DNA from: Mycobacterium europaeum
GTDB taxonomy: Bacteria > Actinomycetota > Actinomycetes > Mycobacteriales > Mycobacteriaceae
NCBI RefSeq assembly: GCF_002102155.1
Contig: NZ_LQOU01000026.1
Span: 79,431 to 143,430 of the forward strand
Direction: 5' to 3'
Length of the DNA stretch: 64,000 bases
Below, piece by piece: positions 24,501 to 32,621 of the stretch; within the stretch, counting starts at the first letter, position 1; each line of letters opens with the position of its first letter. The position numbers were made by a program, and so were the translations under genes. Below the pieces are notes generated by a model. It searched no databases, had not been told where the DNA came from, and saw only the letters and a list, made by a program, of their open reading frames with translations.

Positions 24501-25744
24501 CGCACCGGCCGCCGGGCCGCGGAGCCGAGCACCCGCTGCTCGATCAGGTCCGCCCCGCCCGGCACGCCCCCGGTCGCGGCGAATCCCACCGCCACTCGAC
24601 GCGCGCCGTCCGCCATCGTCATCGCCGCGCGCACCTTCGTCCTCAGCCGGGCCGGGGTGAGGTTTCTGGCGGCCAGGCGGGTGCCGCAGCGGGCGACCTC
24701 GACGCGCCGGGCCACCTCGGCCTGGTCGCGCGCGAACGGCACGACGCAGACGGGGACGCCGCGATCGAGGGCTTTCAGTGTCGTCCCCATACCCCCGTGC
24801 GTGATGGCGCAGCTGGCCCGCTCGAGCACGGCCGCGTGCGGGACGAAGCGGCATATGGTCGCGTTGGGTGGTCGCGGGAGATCCGGCGGTATCCCCGCCG
24901 GAAATGTCGCCACCACGTGGACGGGCTCATCGGCCAGCGCCCGCAACGCGATCCGCCCCAAAGCGGCGTCGGCCTGCCTGATCGAGGACGTGTTCACCAG
25001 CACCACCGGCCGCTTGATCGCAGCGACCCAGGCCGGCGCGGCCGTGGTCGGCTCGAACCCGCAGGCACCGATGTGGTGGACCAGCCCGCCCCAGCCAGGG
25101 TGTGGGTACTCGAAGGGCTCGCCCCCGACGGCCAGCAGCAGCGGCGCGCGGCGCATGAAGTCGTCGACCGAAGCGACCGGCGACACGCCCAGCTCGGCGC
25201 GAATGGCGTTGACGCGCGGGAGCATTGGCCGGTCGAACAGATGGCGGACGATCGGCCGCACCGAGGCGTCCCGGATGTCGCCGAGGATGCCCGGCAGGGG
25301 GCGAAAACCCGGGCCGAAGGGCGGGACCCCGCGGGACCGCAGGTAGGGCGTGAACGGGGAGAACACCAGCCACGGAGTATGCCCCGCGTCCGCCGCCGAC
25401 ATCGCGCCCCAGCAGTTCGCGTCCACGATGACCGCGTCCGGCCGGACCCTATCCACCGCCCGGCGCAGGTCTGAGACCTCGAGCACCGCTCGCCGGCAGA
25501 GCACGTCGATCGTCGACTTCAAGACTCCCAACGCGTTTGGCGCTCGCCAGTCCTCGCCGGCGATCGCCTCGATGGCGGGATCGACCGGCTCGGCGTGTAC
25601 ACCGACCGCGCGCATCGTCGCGACGCCGTCCGCCATGGTGCGGGCGTGAACCTCGTGACCACGGCCGGCGAGTTCGGCCAGCAGCGCCCCGACCGGCAGC
25701 AGGTGGCCCAGGGCCGGCGACCCGTAGGCCAGTATCACCGCCAT
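24497..25744 (-). CDS. GT1-family (UGT-like) glycosyltransferase, candidate carotenoid glycosyltransferase
   Basis: A 415-residue GT-B enzyme. The N-terminus MAVILAYGSPALGHLLPV has the acceptor-side GHxxP motif; the donor site is THGGMGTTLKALDRGVPVCV followed by PFARDQ, as in zeaxanthin glucosyltransferase (CrtX) and macrolide glycosyltransferases. It lies 11 bp downstream of the IPP isomerase gene on the same strand, behind the shared MarR operator. Glycosylation of a hydroxylated carotenoid is a sensible inference but other lipids are possible. ATG 25744 is chosen by homology; a longer frame to 25858 lies within the isomerase gene. Confidence 0.8.
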   Translation of the reverse strand: MAVILAYGSPALGHLLPVGALLAELAGRGHEVHARTMADGVATMRAVGVHAEPVDPAIEAIAGEDWRAPNALGVLKSTIDVLCRRAVLEVSDLRRAVDRVRPDAVIVDANCWGAMSAADAGHTPWLVFSPFTPYLRSRGVPPFGPGFRPLPGILGDIRDASVRPIVRHLFDRPMLPRVNAIRAELGVSPVASVDDFMRRAPLLLAVGGEPFEYPHPGWGGLVHHIGACGFEPTTAAPAWVAAIKRPVVLVNTSSIRQADAALGRIALRALADEPVHVVATFPAGIPPDLPRPPNATICRFVPHAAVLERASCAITHGGMGTTLKALDRGVPVCVVPFARDQAEVARRVEVARCGTRLAARNLTPARLRTKVRAAMTMADGARRVAVGFAATGGVPGGADLIEQRVLGSAARRPVR

Positions 25745-25755
25745 GTCACACGCAG

Positions 25756-26802
25756 CTACGAGGCGGGCGTGAGGTCGAGCGCGCGCAACGCCGAAACGCC
25801 CGCGGCGCCGCAGCCGTGCAGGCAGACCCGGAGCTCGTCGATGAATGGCTGCAACCAATCAACCACGGCCGCAGCGGATTCGATCGCGGCCGGCAGCAGG
25901 GGCCGAGCCACCGCCACGACATCGGCACCCAACGCGATCGCCTTGGCCGCGTCCATGCCGGTGCGGATACCGCCGGAGGCCACCAACGGGATGTCCGGCA
26001 GCACCTCGCGCACCTCCACGATGGCCCTCGCGGTCGGGATGCCCCAGTCGGCCAGGTGCGGGTAGCGAAGCTCGCCGTAGCGGACGAACTGCTCGACCCG
26101 CGACCACGAGGTGCCGCCGGCGCCCGCGACGTCTATTCCGGATACCGGCAAGTCGCCTTCGGCGCCAACCAGTTCCGCGGCCGCCACGCCACCGATCCCG
26201 TGGCCGACCTCCTTGAGCAGTATCGGGCGATCTATGGCGTCGGCGGCGTCCCGCAGTCTGTCCAACGAGCCGGAGAAGTCGGTGTCCCCGTTGCGCTGCA
26301 TGGCTTCCTGCAGCGGATTGGTGTGCACCGCAAGCACGTCGGCGCCCACCCGGTCGAGAGCCTTCGCCAGGTCGGGCACAGCGGCCCTGGTCAGCTGGGC
26401 CAGGCCGATGTTGCCGAACAGCAACACATCCGGGGCCACCTCACGGACGGTGAAGCTGGCCGCGGCCCGTTCCCCCAGCGCACTGTCCAGCATTATCCGC
26501 TGCGATCCGAGCATCATCCCGATGCCGAGTTGTTGAGCGGCCGAGGCCAGGTTCCGGTTGATGGTGCCCGACAACTCGGCACCGCCGGTCATCGCACCGA
26601 TCAGAATCGGCGACCGCAGGTTCGCCCCGAAGAACCGGGTCGACAGGTCGATGTCGCCGAGGCTGGTCTGGGTCAGGGCGTTGTAGGGCAGTTGGTACCG
26701 TTCCAGGCCGGTAGTGAGGTGCTCATAGTTGACCTGCTCGCCGAGGCACACGTCGATGTGCCGCCGCTTGCGGGTGGTCATCGGCGCGCCGTCGACCGTC
26801 AC
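25756..26802 (-). CDS. fni: Type 2 isopentenyl-diphosphate delta-isomerase
   Basis: A 348-residue FMN- and NADPH-dependent isomerase. Features include KRRHIDVCL (substrate Arg/His region), ILIGAMTGG (FMN site), [16 protein letters not shown] (Lys for FMN), GAGGTSW and [21 protein letters not shown]. It converts IPP to DMAPP, the starter for prenyl chains, and so feeds CrtE. It has the first cistron of a two-gene unit with the glycosyltransferase. GTG 26802 overlaps the stop of a short upstream frame; ATG 26781 is an alternative. Confidence 0.93.
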   Translation of the reverse strand: MTVDGAPMTTRKRRHIDVCLGEQVNYEHLTTGLERYQLPYNALTQTSLGDIDLSTRFFGANLRSPILIGAMTGGAELSGTINRNLASAAQQLGIGMMLGSQRIMLDSALGERAAASFTVREVAPDVLLFGNIGLAQLTRAAVPDLAKALDRVGADVLAVHTNPLQEAMQRNGDTDFSGSLDRLRDAADAIDRPILLKEVGHGIGGVAAAELVGAEGDLPVSGIDVAGAGGTSWSRVEQFVRYGELRYPHLADWGIPTARAIVEVREVLPDIPLVASGGIRTGMDAAKAIALGADVVAVARPLLPAAIESAAAVVDWLQPFIDELRVCLHGCGAAGVSALRALDLTPAS

Positions 26803-26855
26803 GGCAGGGCCCCCGGCGCGACCAACCCCCGGCCCGTCACATCCATAATGTCCAT
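26799..26855 (-). CDS. Possible 18-residue leader peptide upstream of fni
   Basis: ATG 26855 opens an 18-codon frame ([18 protein letters not shown]) whose TGA overlaps the fni GTG as GTGA. AAAGGGG lies 4 nt before the ATG. If translated, it would couple ribosomes into fni. It could equally be chance or an unrecognised 5' arrangement. Confidence 0.3.
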   Translation of the reverse strand: MDIMDVTGRGLVAPGALP

Positions 26856-26906
26856 AGTGCCCCTTTGTTGCGTGCCGTCGGCGCGTATTGCGTGACGATG
26901 CGTAAT

Positions 26907-26935
26907 TTCAGTTGATTAATGTTTAATATACTGAA
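26907..26935. promoter_or_regulatory. MarR-type operator O3 (fni/mmpL divergent promoter)
   Basis: A 13-3-13 dyad: TTCAGTTGATTAA, spacer TGT, TTAATATACTGAA; 11 of 13 arm positions pair. It is the same architecture as O1 and O2. It ends 12 bp before the mmpL GTG and lies 105 bp before the fni GTG, so one site can control both directions. Confidence 0.75.
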
Positions 26936-26947
26936 AGACTTCGATTC

Positions 26948-29047
26948 GTGGTGTGGGATGGCGTGGCCGCGGCCGTGACGGGACGACGGTCGTGGCTGTA
27001 CGCGCTGGGGGCCCTGCTGTTGGGCATCGTCTTCATGGCGGCCGTCGGCGCCAACGCGGCCGCCGGGCAGGCGCCGCTGTCGGTGCCGACCGGTTCCGAT
27101 TCGGCCCGCGTCGACGCCCTGGCCCGCCAATTTCCCGGCGGGGACCGCGCTCCGCTGATCCTGGTCATCAGCCGCGCCGACGGCGCGCCGCTCGGCCTCG
27201 CCGGCCTCGCCGCCGCCCAGGTGGCCCGCGACCGCATGCAGGCCGCCGCACCGCAGGGCGGACCCGCCGTCGCGGTGCCGCCGCAGGTGTCGGCCGACGG
27301 CAAGGCCGCCATCGCGGTGGTGCCCGTCAGCGCCGACCTGTCGGGTCTCACCCTGACCGACGCGGTCACCCACTTGCGCGCGGCCGCCTCGGCCGGCCTG
27401 CCGACGGAACTGCGGGCCCACGTGACCGGCGGCCCGGCGTTCGGCGCGGACATCGCCGGGGCGTTCACCGACGCCAACGTCACCCTGCTCGCGGTGACCG
27501 CGGCGGTGGTGGCGTTGCTGCTGATCGCGACCTACCGGTCCCCGGTCCTGTGGCTGGTGCCGCTGCTGGTGGTCGGGTTCGCCGACCGGGTCGCGGCGGC
27601 GGTGGGCACCGCCGTGGCGCCGCTGACCGGGCTCAGCTTCGACGGCGCCACGTCCGGGATCACCAGCGTGCTGGTATTCGGCGCCGGCACCAACTACGCG
27701 CTGCTGCTGATCTCCCGCTATCGGCAGGAACTGCGGCGCCATCGCGAGCACCGGGACGCCTTGCGTCGCGCGGTGCGGATGGCCGGGCCGGCGATCGTCG
27801 CCAGCAATGCCACCGTCGTGCTGGCGTTGCTCACCTTGCTGTTCGCCTCGACCCCGAGCACGCGCAGCCTGGGCGCGCTGGCGGCGTGCGGGTTGCTGGT
27901 CGCGGCGGTGTCGGCCCTGGTGATACTGCCGCCGCTGCTCGCCCTGTGCGGCCGTCGATTGTTCTGGCCCTTCATCCCCCGCCCCGGCGACGCCGCAACC
28001 GCGGATACCGGTGCCTGGCACCGCGTCGGGGAGTGGGTGAATCGGCGCCCGGCGCTGGTCGCGGCGGCCGCCATCGCCGCTCTGGCGGCGCTGGCCACCG
28101 GACTGCTCGGCACGCGGATCGGCCTGTCACAGACCGAGCAGTTCCGGGTGCACGCGGACTCGGTGTCCGGCTATGAGGTTGTGGCCGCCCACTTTCCGGC
28201 CGGCCTGACCAACCCCACGCTGGTCATCGCGCCCACCGCTTCGCGGGTCCCGCAGGCCATCAGGGCCACGCCGGGCGTGGTGTCGGCGACCGATTCCGCG
28301 CGCTCGACATCCGGGCTCACGAAGTGGTCGGTGGTGATCGACGCGCCACCGTCCTCCGACCGGGCGTTCAAGACCATTGCGTCACTGCGTGATACGACGA
28401 AGGCCATCAGCCCCGCCGCGCTGGTGGGCGGGCCCGATGCGCAGGCTCTCGATGTCCGCGACGCCGCCACCCACGACCGCCACGTGTTGATCCCGGCGAT
28501 CCTCGCGGTCATCCTGGTGGTTCTCTATATCCTGCTGCGATCCGCACTTGCGCCGCCCACGCTGTTGTCGGCCACCATTCTCGGGGCGCTGGCCGCGCTC
28601 GGCATGGGCGGCTGGGCCAGCAGCCATCTCTTCGGTTTCCCGGCGCTGGACAACAGCACCCCGCTGTTCGCCTTCCTGTTCCTGGCCGCGCTCGGCGTGG
28701 ACTACACCATCTTCCTGGTCACCCGCGCCCGCGAGGAGTCGGCGCAGCGGGGCGCACGCGCCGGAATGGTGGCCGCGGTATCGGCCACCGGCGGCGTGAT
28801 CACCAGCGCGGGAATCGTGTTGGCCGCCGTCTTCTGCGTGCTGGGCGTGCTGCCGTTGATCGTGCTGACCCAGCTGGGAATCATCGTCGGCCTGGGCATC
28901 CTGCTGGACACCTTCGTGGTCCGCACACTGGTCATTCCCGCGCTGTTCGCCCTCATCGGGGACCGCATCTGGTGGCCCGCCACACCCGCGCCCGCCAAAG
29001 CCGTTGCAGCACAAGCCGAAATACAGCAAGAACGGAGCATCCCATGA
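26948..29047 (+). CDS. MmpL-family RND transporter
   Basis: A 699-residue RND/MMPL protein: one N-terminal helix, a periplasmic loop (residues 35-170), five helices, a second loop (380-510) and five more helices. The proton-relay type motifs are GAGTNYALLLISRYRQEL in the first half and ALGVDYTIFLVTRAREE in the second. Family members export envelope lipids. A comparable mmpL-like gene (cg0722) lies in the C. glutamicum crt operon, so carotenoid export or envelope placement is a good inference. It starts at GTG 26948 just behind operator O3; its stop overlaps tspO (ATGA). Confidence 0.88.
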   Translation: MVWDGVAAAVTGRRSWLYALGALLLGIVFMAAVGANAAAGQAPLSVPTGSDSARVDALARQFPGGDRAPLILVISRADGAPLGLAGLAAAQVARDRMQAAAPQGGPAVAVPPQVSADGKAAIAVVPVSADLSGLTLTDAVTHLRAAASAGLPTELRAHVTGGPAFGADIAGAFTDANVTLLAVTAAVVALLLIATYRSPVLWLVPLLVVGFADRVAAAVGTAVAPLTGLSFDGATSGITSVLVFGAGTNYALLLISRYRQELRRHREHRDALRRAVRMAGPAIVASNATVVLALLTLLFASTPSTRSLGALAACGLLVAAVSALVILPPLLALCGRRLFWPFIPRPGDAATADTGAWHRVGEWVNRRPALVAAAAIAALAALATGLLGTRIGLSQTEQFRVHADSVSGYEVVAAHFPAGLTNPTLVIAPTASRVPQAIRATPGVVSATDSARSTSGLTKWSVVIDAPPSSDRAFKTIASLRDTTKAISPAALVGGPDAQALDVRDAATHDRHVLIPAILAVILVVLYILLRSALAPPTLLSATILGALAALGMGGWASSHLFGFPALDNSTPLFAFLFLAALGVDYTIFLVTRAREESAQRGARAGMVAAVSATGGVITSAGIVLAAVFCVLGVLPLIVLTQLGIIVGLGILLDTFVVRTLVIPALFALIGDRIWWPATPAPAKAVAAQAEIQQERSIP

Positions 29048-29523
29048 ACAAGTCCACGTTGGCCGCCACCAGCGCCGCCGTCGCCGTCGCCGCCGGCTCC
29101 GGCAGCATCGCGAGCGCCAAGGCCGTCCCCGCCTGGTACGCGCGGCTGCGCAAGCCGCCGTACCAGCCGCCCAACGCCGCCTTCCCGGTGGCGTGGACCA
29201 CCCTCTACGGTGACATCGCGGTCACGTCCGCGGTGGCCATCGACCGATTCCGGGCGGCGGGACAGCACGACAAGGCACGCCGCTACGCCGCCGCGCTCGG
29301 CGTGAACCTTGTCCTCAACGCCGGATGGAGTTGGCTGTTCTTCCGCTTCCACAAGCTGGGCGCCTCGGCAATCGGCGCCGCCTTGCTCGCGGCGAGCAGC
29401 GCCGACCTCACGCGCCGCACCGCGCAAGCCGACCCGCGGGCCGCGCTGGCGCAGTCGGCGTACCCGCTGTGGTGTTCGTTCGCCACCGTCCTGGCCACCC
29501 ATGTTTGGCGCCTCAATCGCTGA
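29044..29523 (+). CDS. tspO: TspO/MBR family protein
   Basis: A 159-residue tryptophan-rich membrane protein with five helices. Recognisable motifs are VPAWYARLRKPPYQPPNAAF, VAWTTLYG and NAGWSWLFF. TspO proteins bind porphyrins and heme breakdown products; in Rhodobacter TspO represses photosynthesis and carotenoid genes in response to oxygen and light. The ATG overlaps the mmpL stop and the photolyase begins 15 bp later, so it belongs to a photo-oxidative stress operon. A role in porphyrin photosensitiser handling is inference. Confidence 0.85.
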   Translation: MNKSTLAATSAAVAVAAGSGSIASAKAVPAWYARLRKPPYQPPNAAFPVAWTTLYGDIAVTSAVAIDRFRAAGQHDKARRYAAALGVNLVLNAGWSWLFFRFHKLGASAIGAALLAASSADLTRRTAQADPRAALAQSAYPLWCSFATVLATHVWRLNR

Positions 29524-29538
29524 GGAAACCCTCGAATC

Positions 29539-30867
29539 ATGCCGACACTCTTGTGGTTTCGTCGCGACTTGCGGTTGAGCGATCATCCGGCGCTGAATGC
29601 CGCGGCCGACGACGGGGAGGTGCTCGCGTGCTTCGTGCTGGACCCGAAGCTCGAGGCCTCCGCCGGCCGGCGGAGGCTTCAGTTCCTGGGCGACTCGCTG
29701 CGACGGCTGCGCGACGACCTGGGAGGACGGCTCCTGGTGACGCGGGGCGACCCCGAGAAGCAGATCCCGCGCCTGGCGAGGGAGATCGGCGCGTCGGCCG
29801 TGCACGTCTCCGAGGACTTCGCGCCGTACGGAAAGCGCCGTGACGAACGCGTCCGCGCCGCACTGGGTTCGGTGCCCCTGGTGGCCACGGGTTCGCCGTA
29901 TTTGGTCTCGCCGGGGCGGGTCACCAAGAACGACGGCTCCCCCTACCGGGTGTTCACCCCGTTCCAGCGCCAGTGGCGCGAATCCGGTTGGCGCGCACCG
30001 GCTCACTCGAGCGCGAAGTCCGCGCGCTGGCTGGATCCGGCGCGGCTGCGGGTCCGCCACGCCGAGATCCCCGATCCCGGGGCCCCGCTCGACCTCGCCG
30101 CCGGTGAGGCCGCGGCGCGCAAGCAGTGGAAGTCGTTCGTCGACAACGGCTTACGGCACTACGCCGAGGAACGCAATCGGCCGGACCGGCACGGCACCAG
30201 CCGGATGTCGGCGCACCTGAAGTTCGGCACCATCCATCCCCGCACCATGGTCGCCGACCTGGACCTGGGCCAACCCGGGGCGCAGGCATACCTGCGCGAG
30301 TTGGCGTTTCGCGACTTCTACGCCGACGTGCTGCATCACTGGCCGGCGAGCGCCTGGCGCAACTGGAACAGTCAGTTCGACGGCATCCGCACCGACACCG
30401 GGGCCGAGGCGAAGCGCCGCTTCGAGTCCTGGAAGGCCGGGGAAACCGGCTACCCGCTGGTGGACGCGGGGATGCGTCAGCTTCGCGAGACGGGATTCAT
30501 GCACAACCGGGTGCGGATGATCGTCGCGTCGTTCTTGGTCAAGGACCTGCACCTGCCCTGGCAGTGGGGCGCGGAGTGGTTCCTGGACCAGCTGGTCGAC
30601 GGCGACATGGCAAACAACCAGCACGGGTGGCAGTGGTGCGCGGGCTGCGGCACCGACGCCGCGCCGTACTTTCGGGTGTTCAACCCGACCACGCAGGGCG
30701 AGAAGTTCGACCCGTCCGGCGAGTACATCCGGCGATGGGTGTCCGAGCTGCGCTCCATCGACGACCCGCACCTGCGCAAGGGGGAACGGCCGGCCGGCTA
30801 CCCCGCCCCGATCGTCGACCACGGCGCCGAGCGCGCCGAGGCGCTGCGGCGCTACCAGAGCATCTGA
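29539..30867 (+). CDS. phr: Class I CPD photolyase
   Basis: A 442-residue DNA photolyase. Residues 1-150 form the antenna-binding alpha/beta domain (LLWFRRDLRLSDHPAL); the C-terminal FAD domain contains GTSRMSAHLKFGTIHPR, ELAFRDFYADVLHHWP, YPLVDAGMRQLRETG and NNQHGWQWCAGCGTDAAPYFRVFNP (quoted by key residues NNxxGWQW and FRxFNP). These are hallmarks of class I cyclobutane pyrimidine dimer photolyases. It ends the mmpL-tspO-phr operon under operator O3, so photorepair appears co-regulated with pigment. It is distinct from the FeS photolyase at 1051. Confidence 0.92.
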   Translation: MPTLLWFRRDLRLSDHPALNAAADDGEVLACFVLDPKLEASAGRRRLQFLGDSLRRLRDDLGGRLLVTRGDPEKQIPRLAREIGASAVHVSEDFAPYGKRRDERVRAALGSVPLVATGSPYLVSPGRVTKNDGSPYRVFTPFQRQWRESGWRAPAHSSAKSARWLDPARLRVRHAEIPDPGAPLDLAAGEAAARKQWKSFVDNGLRHYAEERNRPDRHGTSRMSAHLKFGTIHPRTMVADLDLGQPGAQAYLRELAFRDFYADVLHHWPASAWRNWNSQFDGIRTDTGAEAKRRFESWKAGETGYPLVDAGMRQLRETGFMHNRVRMIVASFLVKDLHLPWQWGAEWFLDQLVDGDMANNQHGWQWCAGCGTDAAPYFRVFNPTTQGEKFDPSGEYIRRWVSELRSIDDPHLRKGERPAGYPAPIVDHGAERAEALRRYQSI

Positions 30868-31000
30868 CCCGCGCGCCGGCAACCTCGCACAGCAACGAGA
30901 TTATCGGCGGCGTGATTGTTTGCTCAATTCCCCGCCCGAAGCTGTTTGGCATGCGATTATCAGCCGATTCAGGCGTTGTCGGGCCGCTCGGGAGGCACCC

Positions 31001-31552
31001 ATGGCACACACCATCGTTCGGGCATTGCTGGTTTCCGGCGCCGCCGCCGGGTTGCTGGCCGGGGTCAGCGCCTGTTCGTGCTCCGTTGGCTCGTCGCACA
31101 CGGTCAGCAAGAGTGACGTCGCCGGCCAGATCACCTCGAAGATGACCGACGCCGCGGGCAACAAGCCCGACTCGGTGAACTGCCCGAACGATCTGCCGGC
31201 CAAGGTTGGGGCGCAACTCAATTGCGAGATGAAGGTCAAGAACCAGACCTTCAACGTCAACGTGACCGTGACCAGTGTCCACGGCAACGACGTCAAATTC
31301 GACATGGTCGAGACGGTCGACAAGAACCAGGTGGCCAGCATCATCAGCGACAAGCTGGCCCAGCAGGTGGGCAAAAGACCGGATTCGGTGACCTGCCCGG
31401 ACAATCTGAAGGGCACTCGGGGCGCGACGCTATGGTGCCAACTCGTCGACGGCCCCGACAAGTACGGCATCGAGGTGACCGTCACCAGCGTCGACGCCGG
31501 CGACGTCAGGTTCGAATACAAGGTCGACGACCACCCCGGACCACGGAGCTAG
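31001..31552 (+). CDS. Lipoprotein with two DUF4333 domains (Rv3033 homologue)
   Basis: A 183-residue exported protein. The signal peptide ends in lipobox VSAC with Cys25. Two DUF4333 repeats follow (about 35-105 and 106-180), each with a pair of cysteines (DSVNCPNDL...LNCEM and DSVTCPDNL...LWCQL). Function unknown. GGGAGG about 7 nt before ATG 31001 decides the start. In M. tuberculosis it lies next to Rv3032, so this gene marks the right edge of the island insertion. Confidence 0.88.
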   Translation: MAHTIVRALLVSGAAAGLLAGVSACSCSVGSSHTVSKSDVAGQITSKMTDAAGNKPDSVNCPNDLPAKVGAQLNCEMKVKNQTFNVNVTVTSVHGNDVKFDMVETVDKNQVASIISDKLAQQVGKRPDSVTCPDNLKGTRGATLWCQLVDGPDKYGIEVTVTSVDAGDVRFEYKVDDHPGPRS

Positions 31553-31737
31553 CACCGCCATCTGGCCAGCGGTGATCGCGAGCGCGGCGAAGCCGGGCGC
31601 TGCGGGTCACCGCCATCTGGCCAGCGGTGATCGCGAGCGCGGCGAGGCCGGGTGCTGCGGGTCACCGCCATCTGGCCAGCGGTGATCGCGAGCGCGGCGA
31701 AGCCGGGCGCTGCGGGTCACCGCCATCTGGCTAGCGG
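31553..31737. repeat. 55-bp tandem repeat, 3 full copies plus a partial
   Basis: Units start at 31553, 31608, 31663 and (partial) 31718, an exact 55-bp period. Units 1 and 3 are identical; unit 2 differs at two positions. The array fills the whole gap between the convergent Rv3033-like and Rv3034c-like genes; the partial copy overlaps the latter's stop codon. It resembles mycobacterial MIRU/VNTR arrays. It is not CRISPR: there are no unique spacers. Confidence 0.9.
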
Positions 31738-32468
31738 GCGGCCTTCTTGCGTTCGATGTCGGCCAGCGCGGCGGCCAGTTCCGCCCGCTGGGCGGCCGTA
31801 CTCTCCCAGGCGAGCTGGCGGTTCTTGACCACCTTGGCCGGCGCCCCGACCGCGATCGAGTAGTCCGGGATCACACCGCGGACCACCGCGTGGGACCCCA
31901 GCACGCAGCCGCGGCCGACGGCCGTGCCGCGCAGCACCGTCACCTTCACCCCGACCCACGTGTCGGGGCCGATCCGCACGGGCGACTTGACGATGCCCTG
32001 GTCCTTGATGGGCATGTTGATGTTGTCCATGCGGTGGTCGAAGTCGCAGACGTAGCACCAGTCGGCCATCAGGACCGAATCGCCCAGCTCGATGTCGAGG
32101 TAGGCGTTGATGACGTTGTCGCGGCCCAGCACCACCTTGTCGCCGAACCGCAGCGAGCCTTCGTGCGCACGGATGGTGTTCTTGTCACCGATGTGCACCC
32201 ACCGGCCGATCTCGAGCTGCGCCAGTTCGGGCGTCGCGTGGATCTCCACGTCCTTGCCCAGGAACACCATGCCCCGGGTGATGATGTGCGGATTGGCGAG
32301 CTTGAACTTCAGCAGCCGCCAGTAGCGGACCAGGTACCAGGGCGTGTAGGCCCGGTTACGCAGCACCCATTTCAGCGAGGCCAGCGTGAGGAACTTGGCC
32401 TGCCGTGGGTCCCGCAGGTTCGATCCACGCCAGCGGCGATGGACCGGGGCACCCCACATGCTCGTCAT
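31731..32468 (-). CDS. Hexapeptide-repeat acetyltransferase (Rv3034c homologue)
   Basis: A 245-residue left-handed beta-helix acyltransferase. Imperfect hexapeptide repeats run from about residue 70 to 205 (IGRWVHIGDKNTIRAHEG, VVLGRDNVINAYLDI, IGPDTWVGVKVTVLRGTAVG), and IAVGAPAKVVKNR is the usual closing loop of galactoside/maltose acetyltransferase-like enzymes. Rv3034c is a candidate acyltransferase for MGLP, which carries acetyl and other acyl groups. Its separation from the Rv3030-Rv3032 genes by the island is a peculiarity of this genome relative to M. tuberculosis. Confidence 0.88.
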   Translation of the reverse strand: MTSMWGAPVHRRWRGSNLRDPRQAKFLTLASLKWVLRNRAYTPWYLVRYWRLLKFKLANPHIITRGMVFLGKDVEIHATPELAQLEIGRWVHIGDKNTIRAHEGSLRFGDKVVLGRDNVINAYLDIELGDSVLMADWCYVCDFDHRMDNINMPIKDQGIVKSPVRIGPDTWVGVKVTVLRGTAVGRGCVLGSHAVVRGVIPDYSIAVGAPAKVVKNRQLAWESTAAQRAELAAALADIERKKAAR

Positions 32469-32621
32469 GGCCGGACAGCCTAGCTCGCCGACGCCCCGCG
32501 CCCGGCGGGCGGGCTGAGAAGCGCGGGCAATCCCCCGGCGCCGAGTCGCGACGGGTTACCCTCACCTGTACTCACTCGCCGCTCGTGCCGAACGCCGTGG
32601 AAGAAGGATCTGGGAATCGAG

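Noticed and set aside
31553..31737. Possible CRISPR array
   Set aside because: The units are contiguous and have no unique spacers, so it is a tandem repeat.
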